Origin: JAOPZW01 sp963707695
GTDB taxonomy: Bacteria > Actinomycetota > Thermoleophilia > Solirubrobacterales > Solirubrobacteraceae
Reading direction: 5' to 3'
NCBI GenBank assembly: GCA_963707695.1
Contig: CAVPQY010000002.1
Coordinates: forward strand, 124,001-188,000
Length of the DNA stretch: 64,000 nucleotides
Positions 8,734 to 17,610 of this stretch are shown piece by piece. The notes below the pieces were generated by a model. That model was not told the origin of the DNA. It made no database searches and saw only the letters and a program-made list of their open reading frames with translations. The stretch's first letter is position 1, and each line of letters begins with the position of its first letter. Position numbers and translations under genes: made by a program.

Positions 8734-11183
8734 GCGGGGCGCACCTCCACGAGGGGGCCGTCGAGGGCGCTGGCGGAGTCCTCCGGAACGCCGGTCTCCA
8801 GGAACACGGTGCCCTCCGGGGCCGCGGCGCGCAGGGCGACCGTCGCGCGGACGCTGTGGCCGTTCTGGCCCACGAGCACGCGGTCGCCCTGGACCAGGCC
8901 GAGGCGCTGCGCGTCGGCGGGCGAGAGCTCCGCGCGCTGGTGCGGATGCAGGAACTTCAGCGCGGGCGAGACGGCGACCTCGCGCGAGGCCCAGATCGAG
9001 CGGAAGGTCCCCAGCCGCAGGCGCCCGGCGGTCGGCGTCGCCGCCGGCGGGGCCTCGAGCGTGAACGGCCCGAGCTCGACGGGAGGGAAGGCCGCGGCGG
9101 CCTCGCGGGCGTCCCAGCGGACGCCCTTGGCCCCGATCTCCTCGAGCGTCAGGCCGGCGTAGAAGGGGACCGCCTCGACGAGCCCGCGCGTCGCCATGGG
9201 GCCGCTGCGCACGCCGAGGTCGTGGCCCAGCCTGGCGCTCAGGTCGGCGAGGACCTGCCACTCGGCGCGCACCTGGCCGGGGTGCCCGATCGCCGCGCGC
9301 AGGCGCTGCACGCGCCCGTCCGGGTGGACGACCGTGCCGTCCTTCTCGGCGTAGGCCTCGGCCGGGAACACGACCGTGGCGTGCTCGGCCAGGCCCTCGG
9401 TGAGGAAGCTCGCGTGCGCGACGACCGTCGTGGCGCGCTCGAGCGCGGCGTCCCAGGCGCCGCGCCCCGGGAGGTCGCGGACCGGGTCGACGCGCAGGAG
9501 GTAGAGCGCGGTGAGGTCACCCTCGGCGAGGGCGGCGGCGATCTCGGGGCCGCTGCGGCCGGCCGGCGCGTCGGCGTAGCCGGGGCCGGCGCCCGGGAGC
9601 ACGCCGGCCTCGGCGAGGCCGCGCCCGTTCGTGGCGTGCGGGACGACGATGAGCCCGGCGCCGGCGCGTCCGGACGTCCCGCCGAGCCGGCCGAGGACGT
9701 TGAGCAGCGCGCGCGCGGCGTGCTCGCCGCGCGGGCCGGAGAGGAGGCGCTCGCCGGCCAGGACGACGACGTCCTCGCCGGCGGTGCGCAGGAGCTCACC
9801 CAGCGCCCGCACCTCGTCGCCCGTGACGCCGGCCGCGCCGGCGAGCTCGTCGACGCGGGACGGGCCGGCGTCCGTCAGCGCGGCGTCCAGCGCGCCCAGC
9901 AGCGCCTCGCCGGCGCCGGGCGCGAACCGCAGCACCGCCTTGGCGTTGGGGTCCAGCGACGACGGGCGGCTCGTGGCCACCGCGAGCTTGACGCCCTGGC
10001 GGCGCACGCCCTTGCGCAGCCGCAGGTCCAGGATCGGCGCGGCGTCGACGGGCTCCACGTCGAGCACGAGCACGGCGTGCGCGAACTCGAGGTCGCTCAC
10101 GGTCGCCTGCACGGCGGGCGCGGCGAGCGCGCGGTGGAGGTCCGTCGGGAGGGCGCCGAGGTTCCGCGAGTCCAGGTCGGTGGAGGCCAGGCCCTCGCGG
10201 ACCAGGCGCTGCAGGAGGAAGCCCTCCTCGTTCGTGGCTCCGTCGCCGGCCAGCGCGCCGACGCGCCCGCGCGCGCGGTCGAGGGCGACCGCGGCCTCGT
10301 CGAGCGCGCGCTCCCAGGTGACCGGGCGGAGCAGGCCGCCGTCGCGGAGCAGCGGCTGCGTGATGCGCTCGTCGACGTGCACGGCCTGGTAGGCGAAGCG
10401 GCCCTTGTCGCAGAGCCAGCCGTCGTCGACCTCGGCGTTGTCGCGCCCGAGGACGCGCAGGACGCGGTCGTCGCGGACGGTGAAGGAGACGTTGCACTGC
10501 GCCGGGCAGAGCGTGCAGACCGACCCCGCCTGCTCGATGTCCCACGGGCGCGCGCGGAAGCGGTAGGGCTGCGAGGTGAGCGCGCCCACCGGGCACAGCT
10601 CGATGATGTTGCCGCTGAAGGGCGCGACGTAGGGGTGCCCGTCGAACGTGCCGACGTACGAGTGCGCGCCGCGCTCCTCCAGGACGAGCTGGTAGTCCTC
10701 GGAGATCTCCTGCGAGAAGCGCACGCAGCGGTAGCAGAGGATGCAGCGCTCGCGGTCGATCGCGACGAGCGGGCTCAGCGCGAGCGGCTTCTCGAAGTGG
10801 CGCTTGGGCTCGATGAAGCGCGACCGGCCGCCGCCCCAGCCGAAGGAGATGTCCTGCAGCGGGCACTCGCCGCCCTTGTCGCAGACGGGGCAGTCGAGCG
10901 GGTGGTTGATGAGCAGGAACTCGACGACCGCCTGCTGGGCGGCCTGCACCCGCGCGGTCGCCGTGTGGACGACCATGCCGTCCTTGACCGGCGTCGAGCA
11001 CGCGGTCTGGAGCTTCGGGATGCCCTCGATCTCCACGAGGCACATGCGGCAGGCGCCGACCGGGGCGCCCAGCTTCGGCTCGTAGCAGAAGACCGGGATC
11101 TCGACGTCGCCGAACTTCGCGCCGTCGACGAGCATGACGTTCTCCGGCGCGGTGACCTCGATGCCGTCGATCGAGAACGTCAC
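8730..11183 (-). CDS. nuoG: NADH-quinone oxidoreductase subunit G
   Basis: An 817-residue peripheral-arm subunit. The N-terminal 2Fe-2S domain has CYEPKLGAPVGACRMC; next come HPLDCPVCDKGGECPLQD (cluster N5), CILCYRCVRF (N4) and CTLCPAQCNVSFTV with a later CDKGRF, which could hold the extra cluster N7. A molybdopterin-oxidoreductase-like body follows (residues about 220-700), then a C-terminal molydopterin dinucleotide-binding-like barrel. The chosen GTG at 11183 (VTFSIDGIEVTAP) matches the family start; a GTG at 11207 overlapping the nuoF TAG would add eight residues. Confidence 0.94.
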   Translation of the reverse strand: MTFSIDGIEVTAPENVMLVDGAKFGDVEIPVFCYEPKLGAPVGACRMCLVEIEGIPKLQTACSTPVKDGMVVHTATARVQAAQQAVVEFLLINHPLDCPVCDKGGECPLQDISFGWGGGRSRFIEPKRHFEKPLALSPLVAIDRERCILCYRCVRFSQEISEDYQLVLEERGAHSYVGTFDGHPYVAPFSGNIIELCPVGALTSQPYRFRARPWDIEQAGSVCTLCPAQCNVSFTVRDDRVLRVLGRDNAEVDDGWLCDKGRFAYQAVHVDERITQPLLRDGGLLRPVTWERALDEAAVALDRARGRVGALAGDGATNEEGFLLQRLVREGLASTDLDSRNLGALPTDLHRALAAPAVQATVSDLEFAHAVLVLDVEPVDAAPILDLRLRKGVRRQGVKLAVATSRPSSLDPNAKAVLRFAPGAGEALLGALDAALTDAGPSRVDELAGAAGVTGDEVRALGELLRTAGEDVVVLAGERLLSGPRGEHAARALLNVLGRLGGTSGRAGAGLIVVPHATNGRGLAEAGVLPGAGPGYADAPAGRSGPEIAAALAEGDLTALYLLRVDPVRDLPGRGAWDAALERATTVVAHASFLTEGLAEHATVVFPAEAYAEKDGTVVHPDGRVQRLRAAIGHPGQVRAEWQVLADLSARLGHDLGVRSGPMATRGLVEAVPFYAGLTLEEIGAKGVRWDAREAAAAFPPVELGPFTLEAPPAATPTAGRLRLGTFRSIWASREVAVSPALKFLHPHQRAELSPADAQRLGLVQGDRVLVGQNGHSVRATVALRAAAPEGTVFLETGVPEDSASALDGPLVEVRPA

Positions 11184-11206
11184 CTCACGCCGCGCGGGGC
11201 GTGGCA

Positions 11207-12523
11207 CTAGACCGCGGCCCCCTGCAGGACGGGCTCCGGCGGGGCCTGCGCGCCGATGAGCAGCTCGTTGCGCTCGCGCGCGGCCTCGATGTGCGCTTCG
11301 AACTCCTCGCGGAACTTCGCGATCATCGAGCCGATCGGCATCGCCATCGCGTCGCCCAGGACGCAGAGGCAGTGGCCGATGATGTGCTCCTGGACGTTGG
11401 CCATGATGTCGAGGTCCATCGGGGTGGCCTCGCCCGCGTCGATGCGCTCGAGCATCTTCACGGTCCAGTTCGTGCCCTCGCGGCACGGCGTGCACTTGCC
11501 GCAGCTCTCGTGGCGGTAGAACTTCGCCGTCTTCAGCGCGACGTCCACCACCGAGTGCGAGTCGTCGACGACGATGATCGCGCCGGAGCCGAGCATCGAG
11601 CCGGCCTTCGCCATCGAGTCGAAGTCGTAGGGGAGGTCGAGGTCGTCCTTCGTCAGCACGGGCGAGGACGAGCCGCCCGGGAACCAGAGCTTGACCTCGC
11701 GCCCCTCGGGCGGCCCGCCGGCGAGGTCGAAGATGATCTCCCGCGAGGGCGTGCCCAGCTCGATCTCGAAGTTGCCCGGGTTCGTGACGTTGCCCGAGAC
11801 CGAGACGAGCTTCGTGCCGGTGCTGTTCTGCGTGCCGAGCTGCGCGTAGGCCTCGCCGCCCATCGCGATGATCGTCGGCGCCGTCGCCAGCGTCTCGACG
11901 TTGTTGATGAGCGTCGGGCCCTGGTAGAGGCCCTGGTTGGCCGGGAACGGCGGCTTCAGGCGCGGGTTGCCCCGCTTGCCCTCGAGCGAGTCGAGCAGCG
12001 CGGTCTCCTCGCCGCAGATGTAGGCACCCGCACCGCGGTGGACCCACAGCGTCACGGAGTGCTGGGAGCCGAGGACGCGGTCGCCGAGATAGCCGGCCTC
12101 GCGCGCCTCCGCGATGGCGAGGTCGAGGATGTCGGCCTGCAGGACGTACTCCCCGCGGATGTAGATGAACGACTTGGTGGCCCCCATGGCGTAGGAGGCG
12201 ATGACGATCCCCTCGATGAGCGCATGCGGGTTCTTCTGCATGAGCTCGCGGTCCTTGAAGGTGCCGGGCTCCGACTCGTCGGCGTTGCAGACGAGGTACT
12301 TGTCCATCGCGCCCTGCGGGATGAACGACACCTTCTTGCCCATCGGGAAGCCGGCGCCTCCACGGCCGCGGATGCCCGAGGCCTCGAGCTCGGCGACGAC
12401 CTGCTCGCGGCTCATGCCCAGCGCCTTGCGCAGCGCCTGGTAGCCGCCGCGGCGCTCGTACCCCGCGCGCGTGCTGAGCCCGGGCTCGTCGATGTCGTGG
12501 AAGAGGAGGTGCGACTGCTGCAT
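11207..12523 (-). CDS. nuoF: NADH-quinone oxidoreductase subunit F
   Basis: A 438-residue NADH-oxidising subunit. It shows the FMN/NADH-binding glycine-rich loop GIRGRGGAGFPMGKK, the CNADESEPGTFKDR motif, and the 4Fe-4S (N3) ligands in ESCGKCTPCREGT with a distal Cys in GHCLCVLGDAM. The ATG at 12523 overlaps the nuoE stop as TGATG. It hands electrons from NADH through FMN to NuoG. Confidence 0.96.
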   Translation of the reverse strand: MQQSHLLFHDIDEPGLSTRAGYERRGGYQALRKALGMSREQVVAELEASGIRGRGGAGFPMGKKVSFIPQGAMDKYLVCNADESEPGTFKDRELMQKNPHALIEGIVIASYAMGATKSFIYIRGEYVLQADILDLAIAEAREAGYLGDRVLGSQHSVTLWVHRGAGAYICGEETALLDSLEGKRGNPRLKPPFPANQGLYQGPTLINNVETLATAPTIIAMGGEAYAQLGTQNSTGTKLVSVSGNVTNPGNFEIELGTPSREIIFDLAGGPPEGREVKLWFPGGSSSPVLTKDDLDLPYDFDSMAKAGSMLGSGAIIVVDDSHSVVDVALKTAKFYRHESCGKCTPCREGTNWTVKMLERIDAGEATPMDLDIMANVQEHIIGHCLCVLGDAMAMPIGSMIAKFREEFEAHIEAARERNELLIGAQAPPEPVLQGAAV

Positions 12524-13134
12524 CAGGCGGAGGCTCCGGGGTCGACGCTCTTGCGGCGGGCGAGCTGCTTCGCGGGCAGCGGCTCCTGCCCCTCGCGGAC
12601 CTGCTGGACCACGGTGTCGACCTCGTCGAGCTCGATCGGGCCCACGTACTGCCCGTCGATCGAGGCCATCGGGGCGAGGTCGCACGCGCCGAGGCACTCG
12701 AACGAGCGCACGTTGAACTCGGGGTCGTCGCCCACCGCCCGGTCGAAGGCCTCGTGCAGGGCGTCGGCGCCGTTGAGCGAGCACGAGATGTTCGTGCAGA
12801 CGTAGACGTCGTGGCGCCCGGCGGGCTGCGTCTCGAGCATGTCGTAGAAGGTCGCGACGGACACGAGGTAGCCCGGCGTGACGCGCATGACGCAGGCGGC
12901 CTGGACGAGGCCCTCCGGCGTGCACCAGCCGTAGCGCTGCTGGACGGCGTGCAGGGCCGGGATCGCCGCCGAGTGGCGGTCGGGGTAGCGCGCCATCGCG
13001 GACTCGATCTGGGCGCGCAGGTCCTCCGGGACCGGCGTCGTGGCGGCGTCGGGCACCGTCGCCGGGTCCTTCGTGAGGTCGGCGGCCTCGTCCCAGCCGG
13101 GGACGCGCGAGCCGTTCGCGTAGCGGCGGACCAT
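12523..13134 (-). CDS. nuoE: NADH-quinone oxidoreductase subunit E
   Basis: A 203-residue thioredoxin-like 2Fe-2S subunit (cluster N1a). The ligand pattern is CTNISC followed about 36 residues later by CLGACDLAP. The N-terminal helical bundle (RYPDRHSAAIPALHAVQQRYG) contacts NuoF. A 55-residue N-terminal extension with low complexity precedes it. The ATG at 13134 overlaps the nuoD stop as TGATG. Confidence 0.95.
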   Translation of the reverse strand: MVRRYANGSRVPGWDEAADLTKDPATVPDAATTPVPEDLRAQIESAMARYPDRHSAAIPALHAVQQRYGWCTPEGLVQAACVMRVTPGYLVSVATFYDMLETQPAGRHDVYVCTNISCSLNGADALHEAFDRAVGDDPEFNVRSFECLGACDLAPMASIDGQYVGPIELDEVDTVVQQVREGQEPLPAKQLARRKSVDPGASA

Positions 13135-14390
13135 CAGCGGTCCACCCCGCCGAGCACGGGGTCGAGCATGGCGAGCGTGGCGATGAGGTCGGCGATGAGC
13201 GACCCGCGCACCATCGGCGCGGTCGCCTGAAGGTTGATGAAGGACGGGTCGCGCATGTGCATGCGCGCGGGCTTGCTCGAGCCGTCCGAGCGCAGGAAGC
13301 AGCCGTACTCCCCGCGGGGGCCCTCGATCGGGTAGTAGACCTCGCCCGGCGGCACGCGGAAGCCCTCGGTGACGAGCTTGAAGTGGTGGATCAGCGCCTC
13401 CATCGACGTCGCCAGCTCGTGGCGCGGCGGGAGGGCGACCTTGCGGTCCTCGGTGATGAACGGGCCCTCGGGCAGGCCGTCGAGGGCCTGCTCGATGATC
13501 CGGCAGGACTCGTACATCTCCGCCATGCGCACGGCGTAGCGGTCGTAGTTGTCGCCGCGGGTGCCCACCGGGATGCGGAAGTCGAAGTCCTCGTAGGAGG
13601 AGTACGGCTGCGCCTTGCGCAGGTCCCACGGGTTGCCCGCCGCGCGCAGCAGCGGGCCCGTGACGCCGAGGGCGAGCAGCGACTCCTCGTCGAGCGGGCA
13701 CGTGTCGCGCAGGCGCTGCAGGAAGATCTCGTTCTTGTTGAGCAGGTCGCCGTACTGGTCGAGGCGCTCGGGCATGATCTTCAGGAACGCCCGCAGCTTC
13801 TCCTCGAAGCCCGCGGGGATGTCCTCCATCACGCCGCCGACCTGGATGTAGCGCGTGTGCATGCGCTGGCCCGAGGACTGCTCGAAGAGGTCGAGGATCG
13901 TCTCGCGCTCGCGGAAGCAGTACCACCAGACCGAGATCGCGCCGAGGTCGAGCATGCTCGTCCCGAGCCAGACGAGGTGGCTCATGATGCGGTTGAGCTC
14001 GAGGTGGATGATGCGGAGGTACTGCGCGCGCCTCGGGACCTCGACCTCGAGGAGCGTCTCCGTGGCCCCGCAGAACGCCATCGCGTTGAAGTAGTAGGCC
14101 AGGTAGTCCATCCGCTCGACGACGGGGATGGCCTTCCAGTAGCTCTTGTCCTCCATCGTCTTCTCGATGCCCGTGTGGACGTAGCCGACGATGGGCTTGA
14201 GGTCCTGGACGACCTCGCCGTCGAGCGTGACGAGCAGGCGCAGCACCCCGTGGGTGGCCGGGTGGTGCGGGCCCATGTTCAGGGTCAGGAGCTCCTGGTC
14301 GCCGGAGCCGGCGATGATCGGGTGCGCCTGGTGGGAGAGGTCGACCGACTCCTCCAGCCGGCGGTACTCGGACAGCTCGGTGCCGCTCAT
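13134..14390 (-). CDS. nuoD: NADH-quinone oxidoreductase subunit D
   Basis: A 418-residue 49-kDa-type subunit related to hydrogenase large subunits, lining the quinone site with NuoB and NuoH. Conserved features are NMGPHHPATHGVLRL, GYVHTGIEKTMED, ELNRIMSHLVWLGT, and the C-terminal DPVLGGVDR, where the C-terminal Arg is typical. NuoC is a separate gene rather than a CD fusion. The ATG at 14390 overlaps the nuoC stop as ATGA. Confidence 0.96.
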   Translation of the reverse strand: MSGTELSEYRRLEESVDLSHQAHPIIAGSGDQELLTLNMGPHHPATHGVLRLLVTLDGEVVQDLKPIVGYVHTGIEKTMEDKSYWKAIPVVERMDYLAYYFNAMAFCGATETLLEVEVPRRAQYLRIIHLELNRIMSHLVWLGTSMLDLGAISVWWYCFRERETILDLFEQSSGQRMHTRYIQVGGVMEDIPAGFEEKLRAFLKIMPERLDQYGDLLNKNEIFLQRLRDTCPLDEESLLALGVTGPLLRAAGNPWDLRKAQPYSSYEDFDFRIPVGTRGDNYDRYAVRMAEMYESCRIIEQALDGLPEGPFITEDRKVALPPRHELATSMEALIHHFKLVTEGFRVPPGEVYYPIEGPRGEYGCFLRSDGSSKPARMHMRDPSFINLQATAPMVRGSLIADLIATLAMLDPVLGGVDR

Positions 14391-14935
14391 CGCCCGCGCT
14401 CCGCTCGATCGCTCTCCACGTCGACGCCGATCGTGTAGTCGCGACCCTCGGCCTCGTGGATCGTGAAGAGGACCGGCTCGCCGCCGATCGGGAAGTCGCG
14501 GCGCTGCGGGTGGCCCTCGTAGTCCTCGGGCATGAGGATCCGCCGCAGGTCGGGGTGGCCGGTGAAGATCACGCCGAACATGTCGTAGACCTCGCGCTCC
14601 TGGTGGTCGGCCGTCGGCCAGTCCGGCGTGACCGAGGGGACCTCGGGCGCGTCGAGGGGGACGCGCAGCTTGAGCGCGACGCGGTCGACCGCGGCCATGT
14701 CGAGGAGCTCGTACTGCACGCCCAGCCGTGGCTCCTCGGGGTAGTAGTCGACCCCGTGGACGCTGGCGAGGAACGTGTAGCCCTTGCCGCGCAGCAGCCG
14801 CAGCGCCTCGACGACGGTGTCGGGCCGCACGTGGATCGCGGCCTGCCCGCGGAAGTGCGTCGTGCCGAGGACGGAGCCCTCCTGCGCCTCCCCGAGCTCC
14901 TGCGCGAGCAGCTCGAGGCCGGTCGCGTCAGGCAC
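14387..14935 (-). CDS. nuoC: NADH-quinone oxidoreductase subunit C
   Basis: A 182-residue 30-kDa-type subunit. The family motif EREVYDMFGVIFTGHPDLRRILMPEDYEGHPQ-type region is present near residues 110-150 (seen in two adjoining pieces), as is the FPIGGEPV end. It packs on NuoD in the peripheral arm. It overlaps nuoB by eight bases. Confidence 0.95.
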   Translation of the reverse strand: MPDATGLELLAQELGEAQEGSVLGTTHFRGQAAIHVRPDTVVEALRLLRGKGYTFLASVHGVDYYPEEPRLGVQYELLDMAAVDRVALKLRVPLDAPEVPSVTPDWPTADHQEREVYDMFGVIFTGHPDLRRILMPEDYEGHPQRRDFPIGGEPVLFTIHEAEGRDYTIGVDVESDRAERGR

Positions 14936-15632
14936 TGACGGTGTCCCCCGCCCCGCCCGAGGCGCCCGACGCCGTGCCGACCGCGCCCTCGACCGTGAGC
15001 TCCTCGGTGCCGAGGGCGCCGTAGCGCTTGCGCCAGCTCATGGCCGGGTCGTCGTGGATCATCTGGCGCAGCTTGAGAATTCCGTGCATGAGCGCCTCCG
15101 GCCGCGGGGGGCAGCCGGGGACGTGCACGTCGACGGGCATGAACTTGTCGGCCGGGACGAGCGCGTAGTTGTTGAAGACGCCGGTCGAGGAGCTGCACGC
15201 GCCCATCGCGATCGCGTACTTCGGCTCGAGCATCTGGTCGTAGATGCGCCGGATGATCGGCGCCATCTTGATCGAGACGCGGCCCGACAGGATGAGCAGG
15301 TCCGCCTGGCGCGGCGAGGCGCGGAAGGCCTCGAAGCCGAAGCGGGCGATGTCCAGGCGCGCGCCGACGATCGACATCATCTCGATCGCGCAGCAGGCCA
15401 GCCCGAACGTGGCCGGGAAGAGCGAGTTGCCGCGGGCCCAGTTCGCCGCGCGGTCGAGCGTCGTCGTGAGCACGCGCTCCTCGACGTACTGCTCGAGCTC
15501 GGCGCCCTCGAGGTCGCCGCGGATCATGTCGCGGGCGCGCAGCTGCCGGGCGCGGAAGGATTCGGGTTCCCGCCCGCCCCGCTCGCCCCGCCCGCCGTCG
15601 GCCTCGCCGATCTTCGTGCGGACTATCTCCAA
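14928..15632 (-). CDS. nuoB: NADH-quinone oxidoreductase subunit B
   Basis: A 234-residue subunit carrying terminal cluster N2. The tandem Cys pair is in FGLACCAIEMM, the third ligand in MGACSSSTGVF and the fourth in VPGCPPRPE. A 50-residue charged N-terminal extension and a Gly/Ala-rich C-terminal tail extend the core. Some internal starts are possible within the N-terminal extension, but the 10-base overlap with nuoA supports the ATG at 15632. Confidence 0.95.
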   Translation of the reverse strand: MEIVRTKIGEADGGRGERGGREPESFRARQLRARDMIRGDLEGAELEQYVEERVLTTTLDRAANWARGNSLFPATFGLACCAIEMMSIVGARLDIARFGFEAFRASPRQADLLILSGRVSIKMAPIIRRIYDQMLEPKYAIAMGACSSSTGVFNNYALVPADKFMPVDVHVPGCPPRPEALMHGILKLRQMIHDDPAMSWRKRYGALGTEELTVEGAVGTASGASGGAGDTVSA

Positions 15633-16003
15633 TTGAGCGCACCTCGGCGCCAGACGTAGACGAAGGCCACGAACAGCAGGGCGATGAAGACGACGGTCTC
15701 CACGAGCGCGAAGGTGCCGAAGGCCCGGAGCTGCACCGCGACGGGGTAGAGGAAGATGACCTCGATGTCGAAGAGGATGAACAGCATCGCGATCAGGTAG
15801 AAGCTGATCCCGAAGCGGAAGTTCGTCGGCACCGTCGACGCCATGCCCGACTCGTACGGCGTCTCCTTGGAGGCGACGCGCCGGCGCTGCTTCGGGCCGA
15901 CGAACGAGTTCAGGACCGCGAAGAGCGCACCGATCCCCGCACCCAAGGCGATGAAGACCAGAGCCGGGAGGTAGGAGCGGAGCACCGGACCCGGTTGTAC
16001 CAC
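15623..16003 (-). CDS. nuoA: NADH-quinone oxidoreductase subunit A
   Basis: A 126-residue, three-helix membrane subunit and the first gene of the operon. The loop KETPYESGMASTVPTNFRF and the helix SFYLIAMLFILFDIEVIFLYP are diagnostic. The start codon is GTG at 16003. The divergent gene begins 41 bases away, so the nuo promoter must lie in or just beyond this gap; a TATCAA at 16021-16016 is a possible -10 on this strand, but only a weak one. Confidence 0.95.
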   Translation of the reverse strand: MVQPGPVLRSYLPALVFIALGAGIGALFAVLNSFVGPKQRRRVASKETPYESGMASTVPTNFRFGISFYLIAMLFILFDIEVIFLYPVAVQLRAFGTFALVETVVFIALLFVAFVYVWRRGALNWR

Positions 16004-16023
16004 GTTTGTGACGTTTTGATACT
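15995..16023 (+). promoter_or_regulatory. possible promoter in the nuoA divergent gap
   Basis: TTGTAC (15995-16000) and GATACT (16018-16023) are 17 bases apart and point toward the gene at 16045. The same 41-base gap must also hold the nuo promoter, with TATCAA on the opposite strand. Both matches to the sigma-70-type consensus are partial (three and four of six), so this is an inference from spacing and position only. Confidence 0.3.
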
Positions 16024-16044
16024 TAGTGGCAGAAGGCGCATTCC

Positions 16045-16488
16045 GTGAGCGATCTCGCGCAGGTCGCCGCCCTCGTGGTGGCGGCCTTCGCGGCCCTGGC
16101 CGGGGTGCTCGGCGCGTGGCGCTGGTGGACCGTCGCGCCCAGTCGCGCGTTCTGGGCGCTGTGCCGCTCGGCGCAGGGGCTCTGCGTCGGCTACGCGGTC
16201 CTCGCGGGCGTCCTGGCGCTGACCGGCTTCCGCCCCGCGAGCTCGCTCTTCTGGCTCTACGCGCTGCTGCCCCTGGCCGTGTCGTTCGTCGGGGAGCAGC
16301 TGCGCGTGCTGTCGGCGCAGACGGTGCTCGACGCGCGTGGGCTGCCCGACGCGCAGGCGGTCGGCGACCTCGACGCCGACGGTCAGCGCTCGGTGGTGCT
16401 GGCCATCGTCCGCCGCGAGGTCGGCGTCATGGCGGTGGCCTGCCTCGTCATCGCGTTCCTGGCGCTGCGGGCTGCCGGGACGGCCTAG
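16045..16488 (+). CDS. hypothetical four-helix membrane protein
   Basis: A 147-residue protein from GTG 16045 with four hydrophobic segments: residues about 3-25, 45-65, 68-88 and 122-143. The loop between the third and fourth contains an acidic-basic helix (LSAQTVLDARGLPDAQAV). No catalytic motif is visible and the family is not recognised. It is divergent from the nuo operon and its last 41 bases overlap the end of the convergent flavin reductase gene. Confidence 0.75.
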   Translation: MSDLAQVAALVVAAFAALAGVLGAWRWWTVAPSRAFWALCRSAQGLCVGYAVLAGVLALTGFRPASSLFWLYALLPLAVSFVGEQLRVLSAQTVLDARGLPDAQAVGDLDADGQRSVVLAIVRREVGVMAVACLVIAFLALRAAGTA

Positions 16489-16972
16489 GGGCGCCGGGGT
16501 CGAGCGTGCGGTAGGCGCCGTCGTGGAAGACGAGCGGCTCGCGCGACGGATCGTCGTCGCAGGCCGTCACCGTGCCCACCCCGATGACGTGGTCGCCGCC
16601 GTCGTGGAGGTCGCGCAGGTCGCAGGCCAGCCACCCGACGGCGCCGTCGAGCACCGGCACCCCGTGCGCGACGCGGTGCGTGGCCGCCTCGAACTTCTCG
16701 GCCGGCGTGCGCTTGGAGGCGAACGCGCGCGCGAGGTCCTCCTGGCCGGCGGCGAGGATGTTGACGGCGAACCTCCGGGCGGCCCGGACCGCGGGCAGCG
16801 TGCGCGACGCCCGGTCGAAGCAGACGAGCAGGAGGACGGGGTCCAGGGAGAGCGAGGCGACCGCGTTCGTGGTGAGGCCCACAGGGCCGCCGGGGCTCCG
16901 GCAGGTCACCACGGTCACGCCGGTGGGGAAGTGGCCGAAGACCTGCCGGAAGCGGTCGGGATCGGGCGCCAT
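16448..16972 (-). CDS. flavin reductase family protein (FMN-binding split barrel)
   Basis: A 174-residue protein starting at ATG 16972. It has the HpaC/ActVB-like pattern FRQVFGHFPTGVTVVTC at the N-terminus, GLTTNAVASLSLDPVLLLVCFD in the flavin-binding barrel, and a late DHVIGVGTVTA strand. The family reduces FMN or FAD with NAD(P)H for partner monooxygenases or is a stand-alone flavin-binding protein; no partner is adjacent here. It is convergent with the preceding membrane protein gene. Confidence 0.9.
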   Translation of the reverse strand: MAPDPDRFRQVFGHFPTGVTVVTCRSPGGPVGLTTNAVASLSLDPVLLLVCFDRASRTLPAVRAARRFAVNILAAGQEDLARAFASKRTPAEKFEAATHRVAHGVPVLDGAVGWLACDLRDLHDGGDHVIGVGTVTACDDDPSREPLVFHDGAYRTLDPGAPRPSRQPAAPGTR

Positions 16973-17101
16973 GGGAGGAGGACGGACAGTAGCGGCGAAC
17001 CCCGCCAGCGAGCCCGGCGCCGGCCTCAACGGCGGCAACCAGACCGGCCGGCGCCGGGCACTCCAGGTCGCGCGTGGCGCGGCGCAGCGGCAGCCGTCTC
17101 G

Positions 17102-17107
17102 TATGAT
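17102..17107 (+). promoter_or_regulatory. -10 element of the cytochrome c gene
   Basis: TATGAT lies 10 bases before the preferred ATG at 17118, giving a leader of only about three bases. No TTGACA-like -35 is visible at the proper distance. The two earlier ATG codons in the same frame (17103, 17106) fall inside this element, which argues against them. Confidence 0.45.
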
Positions 17108-17117
17108 GCCGCCCCCC

Positions 17118-17591
17118 ATGGTCCGTCGTCGCGTCCTGCTCGGAGCCCTCCCCGTCGTCGCCGCCGGCATCCTCGCCGCGTGCGGCTCGGAGGGCATCAG
17201 CAGCAGCATCACGGCCGGCTCGGAGCCCGCGTCGGTCAAGCGTGGCGCGGTGCTCTTCTCCGACCGCTGCTCGGGCTGCCACAACCTCGACGTCGTCGGC
17301 GCCCAGGGCGGCGCGCTGGCGGTCGGGGACCGCGAGCGCGTGGACGGCCCGAACTTCAACGTCCGCAAGGAGGACGTCGGCTCGGTCCTCTACGCCATCC
17401 GCAACGGCGGCTTCTCGGGGGCGATCATGCCCGAGAACATCGTCGTGGGGCAGGAGGCGCAGGACGTCGCGGCCTTCCTCTCGCGCTACGCGGGCAAGGG
17501 CACGAACGCCTCCACGGAGCCGGCCCAGAGCTCGCCCGGCGCCGAGCCCGGATCGCAGCCGCCGGCGTCGCAGGGCTCCTCGGGCTCCTAG
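17118..17591 (+). CDS. lipoprotein c-type cytochrome (mono-haem)
   Basis: A 157-residue exported protein. A basic, hydrophobic leader ends in the lipobox LAAC with Cys22 as the lipid site. The haem attachment motif CSGCH spans residues 51-55 and the likely axial methionine is Met104 in GAIMPEN, the layout of a class I cytochrome c. The C-terminal 35 residues are Ser/Pro/Gly-rich and probably disordered. It would shuttle electrons at the outer face of the membrane; possible partners in this window are complex I products and the CO dehydrogenase chain, but neither is adjacent. Confidence 0.88.
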   Translation: MVRRRVLLGALPVVAAGILAACGSEGISSSITAGSEPASVKRGAVLFSDRCSGCHNLDVVGAQGGALAVGDRERVDGPNFNVRKEDVGSVLYAIRNGGFSGAIMPENIVVGQEAQDVAAFLSRYAGKGTNASTEPAQSSPGAEPGSQPPASQGSSGS

Positions 17592-17610
17592 CCCGGCACG
17601 GGCCCCTGCC

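Noticed and set aside
1015..15659. Long plus-strand frames opposite the nuo genes, rich in Arg, Asp, Glu and Gly
   Set aside because: They are shadow frames of GC-rich codons on the other strand, with no ribosome site and no family-like sequence.
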